From: Candidatus Aminicenantota bacterium
GTDB taxonomy: Bacteria > Acidobacteriota > Aminicenantia > Aminicenantales > Aminicenantaceae
Direction: 5' to 3'
Assembly (NCBI GenBank): GCA_016927475.1
Contig: JAFGMO010000085.1
Span: 1-35,038, forward strand
Length of the DNA stretch: 35,038 nt
This document shows, piece by piece, positions 24,520 through 31,398 of this stretch. The notes beneath the pieces are model-generated. The model had not been told where the DNA came from. It was given only the letters and a program-made list of their open reading frames with translations, and did not search any database. Within the stretch, counting starts at the first letter, position 1; each line of letters opens with the position of its first letter. A program made the translations under genes and the position numbers.

Positions 24520-26384
24520 CCTGATTCTCCTTTTATGATTTTTTCAATGACGTAGTTGTTGTAAATAAATGATAAGTCTTGGGAATGCAGCTCTTGAGCA
24601 AGCTCCCGCTGTGATTGGATATAACCGTTTAAAGGGGAAGGATGCTCTCTGTGGACGAGGAGATTTCGATACGTCATAACGGCATTGCTGTCAGCGACCC
24701 TCAATATCTCAAAGAGTAGATTCTCGAATTCCTTATCGGACATCCACTCGAAGATGTTCGAAAAATTGAATTTAGAGATGCTGTTTTCCGGAATGGAAGA
24801 AAAAAATTCTTCGCAGCTTGATGTGACCATCCGCACCCGGTTCAGCCGGCTTCGAACAGCCGAGTAGTTTTCCCGCTTGAGATAGGGCGGAACATCATCG
24901 GGGCTGGTGTAATTTCCGCGCAGAATATAGGACAGGAAGTAGTTTTTCTTCATCGGGAGCCCGGTCAGCGCTTTCTCAGCTTTATCGGCGAAATGTCTTC
25001 CGAAGGAAAAACGTTGGTCGAGATATTTGAAAAAAGCTTTATCAAAGAACAAGGAATTAAACCGGCGGCTGAGCATGATGCGAGTGAGAATCCACCACCA
25101 TATATTTTCCCATTTTTCATGAAACAGGCGTTTTCTTTCAGCCTGGTCCTCAGACGCATAAAACAGATCGATAACCTTTTTGCTGATCAGAGGTCGGATA
25201 ATGGTTTTCCTCAATAGGCGCATGTATTTTTCAAAGCGGCCGCTGTGAATGATTCCTTTTTTGATCTTTGCCCCTTGTTTATCCCAGTATCGAGAACTTT
25301 CCGGAGAAAGCCATGGTCTTACCCGTCTGTAATATCTCAGTCTGTCAGGAGAGGGAGTGACTCCCATAAAGCCTAGGATTTCTTTATGGGTGAGCTCATG
25401 AAATGCGGCCATTTTTAATTCGAGCAGGTAATTTTGATGAGGATTGATATCCAGGGCGATAACCTGTTTGGGATTGTCGATCAAAAAAGACAAAACATTG
25501 CATCCGCCTGAAGTGATGGAAAATACGACATCATCGGAATTGATCTGTAATGCCGTTCGGTCCATCTCAGGATCTTCCCAGCACTGCCCGTAAAGAATGT
25601 CCCGGAACATTTTATTTTTTTTGATCTCGACGGTTTTGTCTTCAGTGGATTCGGCTATCCGGGGAGCCGACCTGCCTATCTTCGTATGTATGACGGCCCA
25701 GTCGATGATGCCCGGGAGACCGATGATAACGGCATGAAAAATGTTGCGGGTGAATGCGGCAGTGATGAATCCCGGTATCAGAAGGAGATAAACGCCGTTG
25801 TGTCTCAGACCGTCTCTGTTGATGGAAAATTCCAGGCAGGCTGTCAGCATATCTTTAAGATTTTTTGGGTTGGGCAAAAGCGGGGGAACTCTTTTTTTGT
25901 AATTTTGGAAAGCAGCGGGAAAACGGCGTTCCAGCGAAAGTTCCTCATACTGAATGAGCTGTTTATAATGGATAAAAAGGAGGAGTGGCAGAAGCAAACC
26001 GATGGGAGGTAAAACAAACGTAAATCCTGAAAAGGCGATTAAGTCTGCGAAATAAATCGGATTTCGAATGACTCGATAGGGACCTTTAATAATCAAGGTG
26101 TCATTCTGAACCGGGAAAGCCATCATTCTTTGAGAAGAAAGAAGACTTCCCGCCCATATTCTTAAAAACGAGGCGGCCGCCGCGAATAGGGAAGAGATGA
26201 AAAATCCCATTGAATGGGAAATTTTTAGTGAAATTCCCAAGAGTCTTCCAATCATCATCGAGATGACCGGAAAGTTCATGAACAGGGTGAAGGACATCAC
26301 ACAGACGGCAAAAACAATCCCAAAAGAGATGAAAATGCGGTTTTCAAATTCGAATTTACGGATCTTAAAGCTGAGAGTACTCAT
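24516..26384 (-). CDS. Fusion: ICMT/PEMT-like membrane methyltransferase plus BtaA-like (DUF3419) 3-amino-3-carboxypropyl transferase
   Basis: 622 residues in two recognisable parts. Residues 1-170: four hydrophobic helices and the isoprenylcysteine/phospholipid methyltransferase signature, GPYRVIRNPIYFADL (101-115), then YEELSLERRFPAAFQNYKKRVP (146-167), i.e. the usual SAM-binding ends. Residues 195-235 hold two more hydrophobic stretches. Residues 258-622: DUF3419/BtaA-like with YGQCWEDPEMD (265-275), the SAM motif SGGCNVLSFL (292-301), ALDINPHQNYL (310-320) and KFNFSNIFEWMSD. In BtaA this domain transfers the aminocarboxypropyl group of SAM to the diacylglycerol hydroxyl; BtaB then trimethylates it. 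The fusion of a membrane methyltransferase to such a domain suggests both steps in one protein. No BtaB is nearby. Overlaps both neighbours by 4 bases. Confidence 0.82.
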   Translation of the reverse strand: MSTLSFKIRKFEFENRIFISFGIVFAVCVMSFTLFMNFPVISMMIGRLLGISLKISHSMGFFISSLFAAAASFLRIWAGSLLSSQRMMAFPVQNDTLIIKGPYRVIRNPIYFADLIAFSGFTFVLPPIGLLLPLLLFIHYKQLIQYEELSLERRFPAAFQNYKKRVPPLLPNPKNLKDMLTACLEFSINRDGLRHNGVYLLLIPGFITAAFTRNIFHAVIIGLPGIIDWAVIHTKIGRSAPRIAESTEDKTVEIKKNKMFRDILYGQCWEDPEMDRTALQINSDDVVFSITSGGCNVLSFLIDNPKQVIALDINPHQNYLLELKMAAFHELTHKEILGFMGVTPSPDRLRYYRRVRPWLSPESSRYWDKQGAKIKKGIIHSGRFEKYMRLLRKTIIRPLISKKVIDLFYASEDQAERKRLFHEKWENIWWWILTRIMLSRRFNSLFFDKAFFKYLDQRFSFGRHFADKAEKALTGLPMKKNYFLSYILRGNYTSPDDVPPYLKRENYSAVRSRLNRVRMVTSSCEEFFSSIPENSISKFNFSNIFEWMSDKEFENLLFEILRVADSNAVMTYRNLLVHREHPSPLNGYIQSQRELAQELHSQDLSFIYNNYVIEKIIKGESG

Positions 26385-27340
26385 GTTAATCCCCCATTAT
26401 TTTGCCCGCTGCATTTGATTTGAAGGCATGATGGAATGATTTCCACGGAGAAGGGAAGTCCGCCCAGATACTCGCCGTCCGCTTCCAAAGGAATGCTTGT
26501 TGGAGAGGACACGAATACCTTCTTTCCCTTATAATAGGAAAACTCCGGAGAGGAGATATGACGTCCGGAATATATTTTTGCGAAATTGGAAAATCGTTTG
26601 GAGACGGGTTGGTCGTGAATGAGAAGAATGTCCAGTAAGCTGTCGTCCACCACAGCCAGGGGCATGAGGTCCATGCCTCCGCCCGTATACCTTCCGATGG
26701 AAACGACGATGCCCAGGAGAGGCCGCGAGACCTTGATTGTGCCGTCTATGATAACGGTCGCAGGCCGGCCTTGATAGCGAAGAGCGGTCAGGACCGACGT
26801 AGATCCAAAGGCGATGAATCCTCCGATTCTTTTAAACGTCGCCGAAAGTCTTTTAACGACGGCTCCTCCAATCCCGCTCTGACACTCATTGACGAAATAT
26901 CGCTTTTTGGTAGTCCCATCTCCGTTTTTATAGATTATTTTGCCGATGTCGACCGCCCGGCTTTCTCCATTTATAATGGTCTGGATTTGAGCCTCAAAAC
27001 TCGTGGGAAGATGTAATGTCTGGGCAAATCCGCAGCCTGTTCCGCTGTTGATGATTCCCAGTTGACATTCCGGATTAGAAAGTTTTCCGTTGGAGAAAAA
27101 ACCGTTGACCGCGTCCTGAATTGTCCCGTCGCCTCCGGCAACGATGATCAGGGTTTTCCCTTTACTGATAGCGTTCCGTATGGAAAAGCTGGCGTCGTGA
27201 GGATTACGGATGATAAAAAGGGAATAACCTTTGCCGAGTTTTCGGTCGATCATGTCAAGAATTTGGTTTTGCCTCTTGGCGGTCTTTCCGCTTGCAGATT
27301 GAGGATTGATTATCACGTGGGTTTTTTTTGCGTTGATCAT
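26381..27340 (-). CDS. Diacylglycerol/sphingoid-type lipid kinase (DagK/LCB5 family)
   Basis: 319 residues from the ATG at 27340, preceded by GAGGGA. The frame remains open to 27415 but that region has no ribosome site. The N-terminus HVIINPQSASGKTAKR is the family start; VAGGDGTIQDAVNGFF is the nucleotide-binding GGDGT motif; LGIINSGTGCGFAQTLHLP corresponds to the usual P-x-GT-x-N-D-x-A segment with changes at the Asn-Asp pair. The C-terminal beta-rich domain follows (VSRPLLGIVVSIGRYTGGGMDLMPLA and ending EADGEYLGGLPFSVEIIP). These soluble or peripheral kinases phosphorylate diacylglycerol, ceramide or sphingoid bases. It is the promoter-proximal gene of the seven-gene operon, and its stop overlaps the start of the fusion gene (ATGA). 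Confidence 0.9.
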   Translation of the reverse strand: MINAKKTHVIINPQSASGKTAKRQNQILDMIDRKLGKGYSLFIIRNPHDASFSIRNAISKGKTLIIVAGGDGTIQDAVNGFFSNGKLSNPECQLGIINSGTGCGFAQTLHLPTSFEAQIQTIINGESRAVDIGKIIYKNGDGTTKKRYFVNECQSGIGGAVVKRLSATFKRIGGFIAFGSTSVLTALRYQGRPATVIIDGTIKVSRPLLGIVVSIGRYTGGGMDLMPLAVVDDSLLDILLIHDQPVSKRFSNFAKIYSGRHISSPEFSYYKGKKVFVSSPTSIPLEADGEYLGGLPFSVEIIPSCLQIKCSGQNNGGLT

Positions 27341-27654
27341 TTTTTGTTCCCTCTCTATAGATAATCTAGCTTGCTTTGTTCCAGGAGTTGTCATGGGAAT
27401 GACAAGGATTTGCAAAAAGTTTGTTAAGAAAAAATCTCTAGAAATAAGGGGGGAGGAGGGGAATAATATGATATTTTGTTTCGCTTAGGCTTCTGGTTCT
27501 AAACGGTTGGTTTAGGCCTTTTTTTTGACCTAAGGATGTTATAATTCGCCTTGGATGGCAGATATCCTTGATAATAAAAAGTTATACTAATATTGTTCTT
27601 TTTATAGGAAGTTTAAATGAAATCTGCCGGCCGGGATGGAAAAAAAAGGTAAGG
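27341..27654. other. Upstream region of the lipid operon
   Basis: No gene seen. It contains a perfect inverted repeat at 27388-27405 (TTGTCAT, four bases, ATGACAA) about 50 bases before the kinase start, a likely operator. Further out, an imperfect hairpin with a T-run lies around 27510-27533. I could not place a convincing promoter. Confidence 0.5.
27388..27405 (-). promoter_or_regulatory. Perfect 7-bp palindrome, possible operator of the lipid operon
   Basis: TTGTCAT-GGGA-ATGACAA: perfect 7-bp arms and a 4-base spacer, 48 bases before the start codon of the first operon gene. Its length and symmetry fit a dimeric repressor or activator site. No regulator is encoded in the operon. Confidence 0.4.
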
Positions 27655-27843
27655 TTATTTAAACTTTTCCGAAGCGGGTTCTCCGCCTATTCCCCAGTGG
27701 GATTTCTGGATTTCATGCACGATCACTTCTATGGCGTGAACGGGAATGTCCATATCAACGAAGACCTTGGTGATATTTTGGATAACCGTTTTTGCTTTTT
27801 CCTGTCCGAAACCTTCCCAGACATTGACGTGAATAACGGGCAT
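27655..27843 (-). CDS. 4-oxalocrotonate tautomerase-family protein
   Basis: 62 residues, the standard size of 4-OT subunits. Pro follows the initiator Met (MPVIHVNVWEGF), the catalytic Pro1 of this superfamily after Met removal. Then QEKAKTVIQNITKVFVD and VIVHEIQKSHWGIGG, where the family's substrate-binding residues lie. GGAGG stands 8 bases before the ATG. The gene is alone, with a possible TATACT -10 box upstream on the minus strand. Members act as tautomerases, dehalogenases or decarboxylases; the substrate is unknown. It is on the same strand as the lipid operon but separated by over 300 bases, so it is probably independent. Confidence 0.9.
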   Translation of the reverse strand: MPVIHVNVWEGFGQEKAKTVIQNITKVFVDMDIPVHAIEVIVHEIQKSHWGIGGEPASEKFK

Positions 27844-27980
27844 TTTTTACCTCCAAAACGCTGAAGTATACCAACTGTTTCAAATATCACTTTATTCTCT
27901 ATGTCATAAAAAATCAAAAAATAGATTAATGAAAGTTAAGTTCTTGATTTATTATAATATGTGTATATGCATGTCTACAC

Positions 27981-28009
27981 TTGACATCTATAATATTTTC
28001 ACTTATAAA
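27981..28009 (+). promoter_or_regulatory. Strong sigma-70-like promoter of the toxin-antitoxin pair
   Basis: TTGACA (27981-27986), a 17-nt spacer, TATAAA (28004-28009). Transcription would begin near 28016, which rules out the first in-frame ATG at 28015 and fixes the antitoxin start at 28048, where GAGGG precedes it. Confidence 0.8.
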
Positions 28010-28047
28010 CATATATGTTCGGCATAAATTCCATTTCGAGGGAAAAC

Positions 28048-28320
28048 ATGAAAACGGTCAATGCTTTAAAAATAAGGAACCATCTCGGTGAAGTTTTGGA
28101 GGAGTTGAATAAAACGGGAAACCCCATTCTGGTCAGTAAAGGGAGAAAAGTCCGGGCAGTCCTTATCACTCCCGAACAATTCAAAAAAAGGTTTCTTGAT
28201 TATCAGGCTGAGGAAGAAAAAAAATGTTTGATGGATCTTATCAAAAATTCCAGAGCGAAAAGAAAAGGAACCAAAGACAGCATCGAAGTGCTTCGTGAAC
28301 TGAGAGGGTACGAGCCATGA
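28048..28320 (+). CDS. Phd/YefM-like antitoxin
   Basis: 90 residues. MKTVNALKIRNHLGEVLEELNKTGNPILVSK is the Phd/YefM DNA-binding head: a short strand, helices and the Arg-x-His-x-Gly pattern. RVRAVLITPEQFKKRFLDY follows (here KVRAVLITPEQF). The C-terminal third is charged and helical (KNSRAKRKGTKD), the part that wraps the toxin. It overlaps the toxin start by 4 bases (ATGA). By family rule it represses its own promoter at 27981-28009, alone or together with the toxin. The Phd-type antitoxin paired with a PIN toxin is a common mix. The gene carries a firm ribosome site, GAGGG. Confidence 0.85.
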   Translation: MKTVNALKIRNHLGEVLEELNKTGNPILVSKGRKVRAVLITPEQFKKRFLDYQAEEEKKCLMDLIKNSRAKRKGTKDSIEVLRELRGYEP

Positions 28321-28745
28321 TCTGGGTGGTCGATGCATCTGTCGCTGTCCGTTGGTTTATCGAACAGGAAAGCCACTCCCATGCCGATATTATCCTTGAT
28401 CGTTTGCTGTCTAATCCCGAAAAATTTGCCGTGCCCGAGCTCTTTTGTTTTGAGGTTTACGCCGTCTTGAACCGGCTCCATCCCCTTGGAAATGAGGTTT
28501 TTATCAATGGTATGATTCCGGTTCTTCAATGCGGCCTCCTGCGTTATCCCATGACTGAGAAACTAGCTGATGGGGCATCAGCTTTTATAAAAAGGGGACT
28601 TACCGGATATGACGCCTGTTACGCAGCCCTAGCCAAAGAATTAAACGGCAAGTGGCTGACTTTTGACCATAGGGCACATCGGCTTATTCAGGGAGTCAAG
28701 GTTTCCCATTGTCTGACACAAAGTTTACCGGCCGATTGGCCGTAA
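28317..28745 (+). CDS. vapC: PIN-domain (VapC-like) toxin
   Basis: 142 residues, the size of a typical PIN toxin. The acidic quartet is complete: Asp6 (VVDASVAVRWF), Glu46 (CFEVYAVLNRL), Asp99 (GYDACYAALA) and Asp117 (WLTFDHRAH). This fits a Mg-dependent RNase. Members cut tRNA or rRNA and are neutralised by the adjacent antitoxin. No gene follows for over 500 bases, so this pair is a self-contained unit. The copy appears intact and could be active. Confidence 0.9.
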   Translation: MIWVVDASVAVRWFIEQESHSHADIILDRLLSNPEKFAVPELFCFEVYAVLNRLHPLGNEVFINGMIPVLQCGLLRYPMTEKLADGASAFIKRGLTGYDACYAALAKELNGKWLTFDHRAHRLIQGVKVSHCLTQSLPADWP

Positions 28746-29310
28746 ACAATATTCCTTTATATGCCGGTATAGTTCAGCGACGCGGTAAAGCTGGAATAAT
28801 ATATTTATAGTATTTCTCGTAATTTGGTTGATGATGAAGAGAACAATAAACGGTTGTGATTTTCGGGCAGCCAAAAAAAAGTATATCGCCGAGGGATTCC
28901 ATATCGTCAAACGGTACAAAGTGATAAGAAATCAAAAGGCCTTAAATTTTTGAGAATTTGGAGACAGGTTTTTTATTTTTTGATTATAAATATTTGGATC
29001 TTATTTTATATGATTGCCAGAAAACCCCAGGCTTTCAAGCCTGGGGATGAATGGCACCCGGAGCGAAGCGGAGGCCAATCATCTTTCTGGGCCGAAACCC
29101 CGGGCTTTAGCCCGGGGAGCGGCTTCATATTGTGCTTTTTCTAAAGCCTTTTGGACATATTCTGAAAGCATTAAAATCCTCTCTTAATTGTAATTTAATC
29201 ATATCACATAAAGAAGGCAAGTCACTGGAAAATGAACTGAATGGAAAGTTATTTTCCTTCTGTATTTGATAGGTTGACGGTATGGAAAAGGCAGAGAAGA
29301 AGAGGAGCCC
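28746..29310. other. Gene-poor region with hairpin doublet
   Basis: No supported gene. A 40-codon basic frame (28831-28953) lacks a ribosome site and is not called. Positions 29025-29117 hold the hairpin doublet listed separately. AT-rich sequence surrounds it, ahead of the transposase remnant at 29311. Confidence 0.6.
29025..29117. repeat. REP-like hairpin doublet
   Basis: Two near-perfect GC hairpins bracket a 51-base spacer. The first has 10-bp arms CCCCAGGCTT (29025-29034) and AAGCCTGGGG (29037-29046). The second has 9-bp arms CCCCGGGCT (29098-29106) and AGCCCGGGG (29109-29117). The spacer contains CCCGGAGCGAAGCGG-type sequence. The design resembles REP doublets and IS200/IS605-associated ends. 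No transposase of that type is adjacent. There is no T-run, so they are not rho-independent terminators. Confidence 0.7.
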
Positions 29311-29475
29311 ATGGATTATTTGGAGTTTATAGCCCGAGTGACCTCACATATCCCTGATAGAGGACAAATTATGGTTCGCTGCTATGTCCTTTATGCCAAT
29401 GTTCATAGGGGAAATATGAAAAAAACAGAAGCCGACCTTTTGCATCCGCTTATTATTGAAGAGGAAGTTTCATAG
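29311..29475 (+). pseudogene. IS91-family transposase C-terminal remnant
   Basis: The 54-codon frame reads MDYLEFIARVTSHIPDRGQ, then IMVRCYVLYANVHRGNMKK. This matches the conserved C-terminal signature of IS91-type (Y2 HUH, rolling-circle) transposases, in which a Phe-Ile-Ala, His-Ile-Pro and Tyr-x-x-Tyr pattern is followed by a basic segment. The family protein is about 400 residues; only the tail remains. The same frame has a stop at 29275-29277 and no recognisable catalytic part. The tail ends normally at the TAG at 29473. The GC hairpin doublet lies just upstream. It is a decayed insertion, evidence of past transfer at this locus. Confidence 0.7.
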
Positions 29476-29499
29476 CCTCCCTCTAAAGGATGGGCTGAA

Positions 29500-31008
29500 T
29501 CAGTGGATGCTGCCCGCATAAAAGATCTCGTACCTGCCGTGGAGATCGTCCTGCCAGACGATGTAGACATTGCCCGCTCCGTCTACAGCAATGGAAGGAA
29601 TAGCCGATGCGCTTGAATTATTCGATATGTTCATGGGCTGGAACCAGCTTGCACCGTTGTCGATGGAGCGGGTGTAATAGATCTCCACGGGAGAGGGGTT
29701 ATCCTCATACCAGGCAACGTTGATGTTTCCGGCGCTGTCGACGGCCACCGTGTTCGAATAGGAAGGCCCCTGCCTGTTCGAGACGTTGACAGGTGTGCTC
29801 CAGGTCTGGCCCCCGTCTGTGGATCGGCAGAAAAAGGGAACGATCGTCGCAGGATTTGCATAGCCGATGAAAAAAAGGATGATGTTTCCTTCCCCGTCTA
29901 CAGCAAGAGCGGCATGGCCGTTTCCTGAAGTAGAATTGTATACAATGACAGGCGTGCTCCAGGTTTGGCCGTTATCCGTAGACCTGCTGAAGTGAATAAG
30001 ATAGACTCCGGTTACATCATCCTCCCAGGCAGCGTTGAGATTTCCGGCACTGTCTACGGTTATCCTCGGGTGAATCGAGCGACTTGCTGTTTTCGAGATA
30101 TTGACAGGTGTGCTCCAGGCAGCGCCTCCATCGGTGGAGCGGCTGAAAAGAATCTCATTGTTTCCCGGAGCCATATCGTTCCAGACCAAATTGAGGTTTC
30201 CGGTGCTGTCGACGGCCATCCTCGGCCGTGCGGATTCTTCAGAATTGGAGGAGATATTTTTCACCTGGCTCCAGATTACCCCGTTATCCGTGGATGTGCT
30301 GAAGTATATGTCGAACTCTCCGGGTGAGTTATCGTGCCATGCAATACTTAGCTTTCCCGTGCTGTCCACAACGATGGCAGGGACTTTGGAAACACCGGAA
30401 GTGTTGGAAACGTTAATTGCCTGAGTCCAGCTCACTCCTTCATCGGCCGATCGGCTGAAATAAATATCACAAGGACTGGGAAAGAACTCATACCAAGCGA
30501 CATTGATGTTCCCCGGGTCATCCACTGCAATTGAGGGCTCCCATAAGGCCCTTGATGAGCTCGCGATGCTTTGAGGGGAATAAAAGGTGTGGTTGCTCTT
30601 TATCGTGAAGTTCAACGCTTCGGAGTCACCTCCTCCGGGTGTCGGATTCCTGACGTAGACAACCATATTGTAGTCATAGGCGGCTACATAGGAGCGGACC
30701 GGAAGGTTCCCTGAGCCGGTTTGAAGGGCGGCTGTAGTCGATACGGTCTCATCCGGGTCGATCCGGCAGGTCAGTTCTGAGGAGCTCACGAAGGTGGTCT
30801 CTTTTTCAATATTATCGAAAACGATCGTTGCGCCGTCGACAAAATCACTCCCCGTTGCGGTCAGAGTGAAAGACGGCATGTGAGAGACTTTTGATGTGGG
30901 GGATAGGAACTGGAGAAGAGGCCTCGGATTTTCCTCTGGTGAGCAGGCCGTGAAAAACATGATCGAAAATACAATTCCCGAACAAATAAATCCTAAAGTA
31001 TGCTTCAT
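29500..31008 (-). CDS. Lipoprotein with IPT/TIG-like domain and BNR (sialidase-type) repeats
   Basis: 502 residues. The signal ends in the lipobox IMFFTAC, so the Cys is lipidated. Residues about 30-135 contain an IPT/TIG-like immunoglobulin fold (VSHMPSFTLTATGSDFVDGATIVFDN). Then seven repeats of about 50 residues follow, each with a strand reading like IAVDSAGNINVAWYED. Most carry an Asp box S-x-D-x-G-x-x-W (e.g. STDGGQTW). Such BNR propellers bind or hydrolyse surface glycans; no catalytic sialidase residues (Arg triad, Tyr/Glu) were recognised, so it is probably a binding or structural surface protein. GGGGAG precedes the ATG. It is transcribed toward the remnant transposase, with no operon partner visible. 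Confidence 0.85.
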   Translation of the reverse strand: MKHTLGFICSGIVFSIMFFTACSPEENPRPLLQFLSPTSKVSHMPSFTLTATGSDFVDGATIVFDNIEKETTFVSSSELTCRIDPDETVSTTAALQTGSGNLPVRSYVAAYDYNMVVYVRNPTPGGGDSEALNFTIKSNHTFYSPQSIASSSRALWEPSIAVDDPGNINVAWYEFFPSPCDIYFSRSADEGVSWTQAINVSNTSGVSKVPAIVVDSTGKLSIAWHDNSPGEFDIYFSTSTDNGVIWSQVKNISSNSEESARPRMAVDSTGNLNLVWNDMAPGNNEILFSRSTDGGAAWSTPVNISKTASRSIHPRITVDSAGNLNAAWEDDVTGVYLIHFSRSTDNGQTWSTPVIVYNSTSGNGHAALAVDGEGNIILFFIGYANPATIVPFFCRSTDGGQTWSTPVNVSNRQGPSYSNTVAVDSAGNINVAWYEDNPSPVEIYYTRSIDNGASWFQPMNISNNSSASAIPSIAVDGAGNVYIVWQDDLHGRYEIFYAGSIH

Positions 31009-31325
31009 TTTTTCTCCCCTTATAAGAATTTTCTCAAACTTTTTCTGTTATTTCAAGGATTGCTTTTTTTTCCGTTCAGCTCGCGATGCATGTTAAAGCA
31101 GAGAAATGTTCCTTAAGGTCAAAAGAATATGGCGATGGTTTGATTTTTGTTTTTTTCGGGAGGGTGCACGTTTAAAGGAGTGCCCTTTGAGTTTAATAGG
31201 GATGATGCCTATTGAGTTTTTTGAGGTTCGAAAATAAGAGTATATGGCCGGCATAAAGGGAAAATAAAAACAGATGAGCAAGACATAACCAAAAATGAAG
31301 AAAATTGATTTTACGGGCATAAAGG
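31009..31325. other. Intergenic spacer beside the att site
   Basis: Between the BNR lipoprotein gene and the tRNA-His fragment. It holds no ORF with a ribosome site and a family match. This is the original chromosomal sequence downstream of tRNA-His, up to the element's left end. Confidence 0.5.
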
Positions 31326-31379
31326 TGGGGTGAGTGAGGGGTTTCGAACCCCCAACCTCTGGATCCACAGTCCAGTGCG
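31326..31379 (-). other. att site: 3' fragment of tRNA-His(GTG)
   Basis: Read on the minus strand it contains an anticodon arm CTGGA-CTGTGGA-TCCAG (31375-31359; anticodon GTG), then a T-arm GGGGG-TTCGAAA-CCCCT and the acceptor 3' strand CACTCAC, the His discriminator C and CCA (to 31326). The 5' half (acceptor and D-arm) is missing: the bases before it do not pair. Integration at a tRNA 3' half leaves exactly such a fragment at one end. The intact tRNA should lie at the other end, beyond the window. Confidence 0.85.
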
Positions 31380-31398
31380 TGTCGGATTTTACGTCTCC

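Noticed and set aside
19009..27340. Siderophore or opine-metallophore cluster reading of the operon
   Set aside because: A nicotianamine-synthase-like transferase, an opine dehydrogenase and a TonB receptor are lacking; the transferase domain is BtaA-like and a lipid kinase leads the operon.
28831..28953. Plus-strand 40-codon basic frame
   Set aside because: No Shine-Dalgarno, no homologous pattern, and AT-rich surroundings make it likely to be chance.
29025..29117. Rho-independent terminators
   Set aside because: Strong GC hairpins but no following T-run on either strand; they read as a REP-like doublet.
31093..31368. Minus-strand 91-codon frame
   Set aside because: Its start lies inside the tRNA-His fragment (the first residues are translated tRNA) and the rest is low-complexity hydrophobic or basic sequence.
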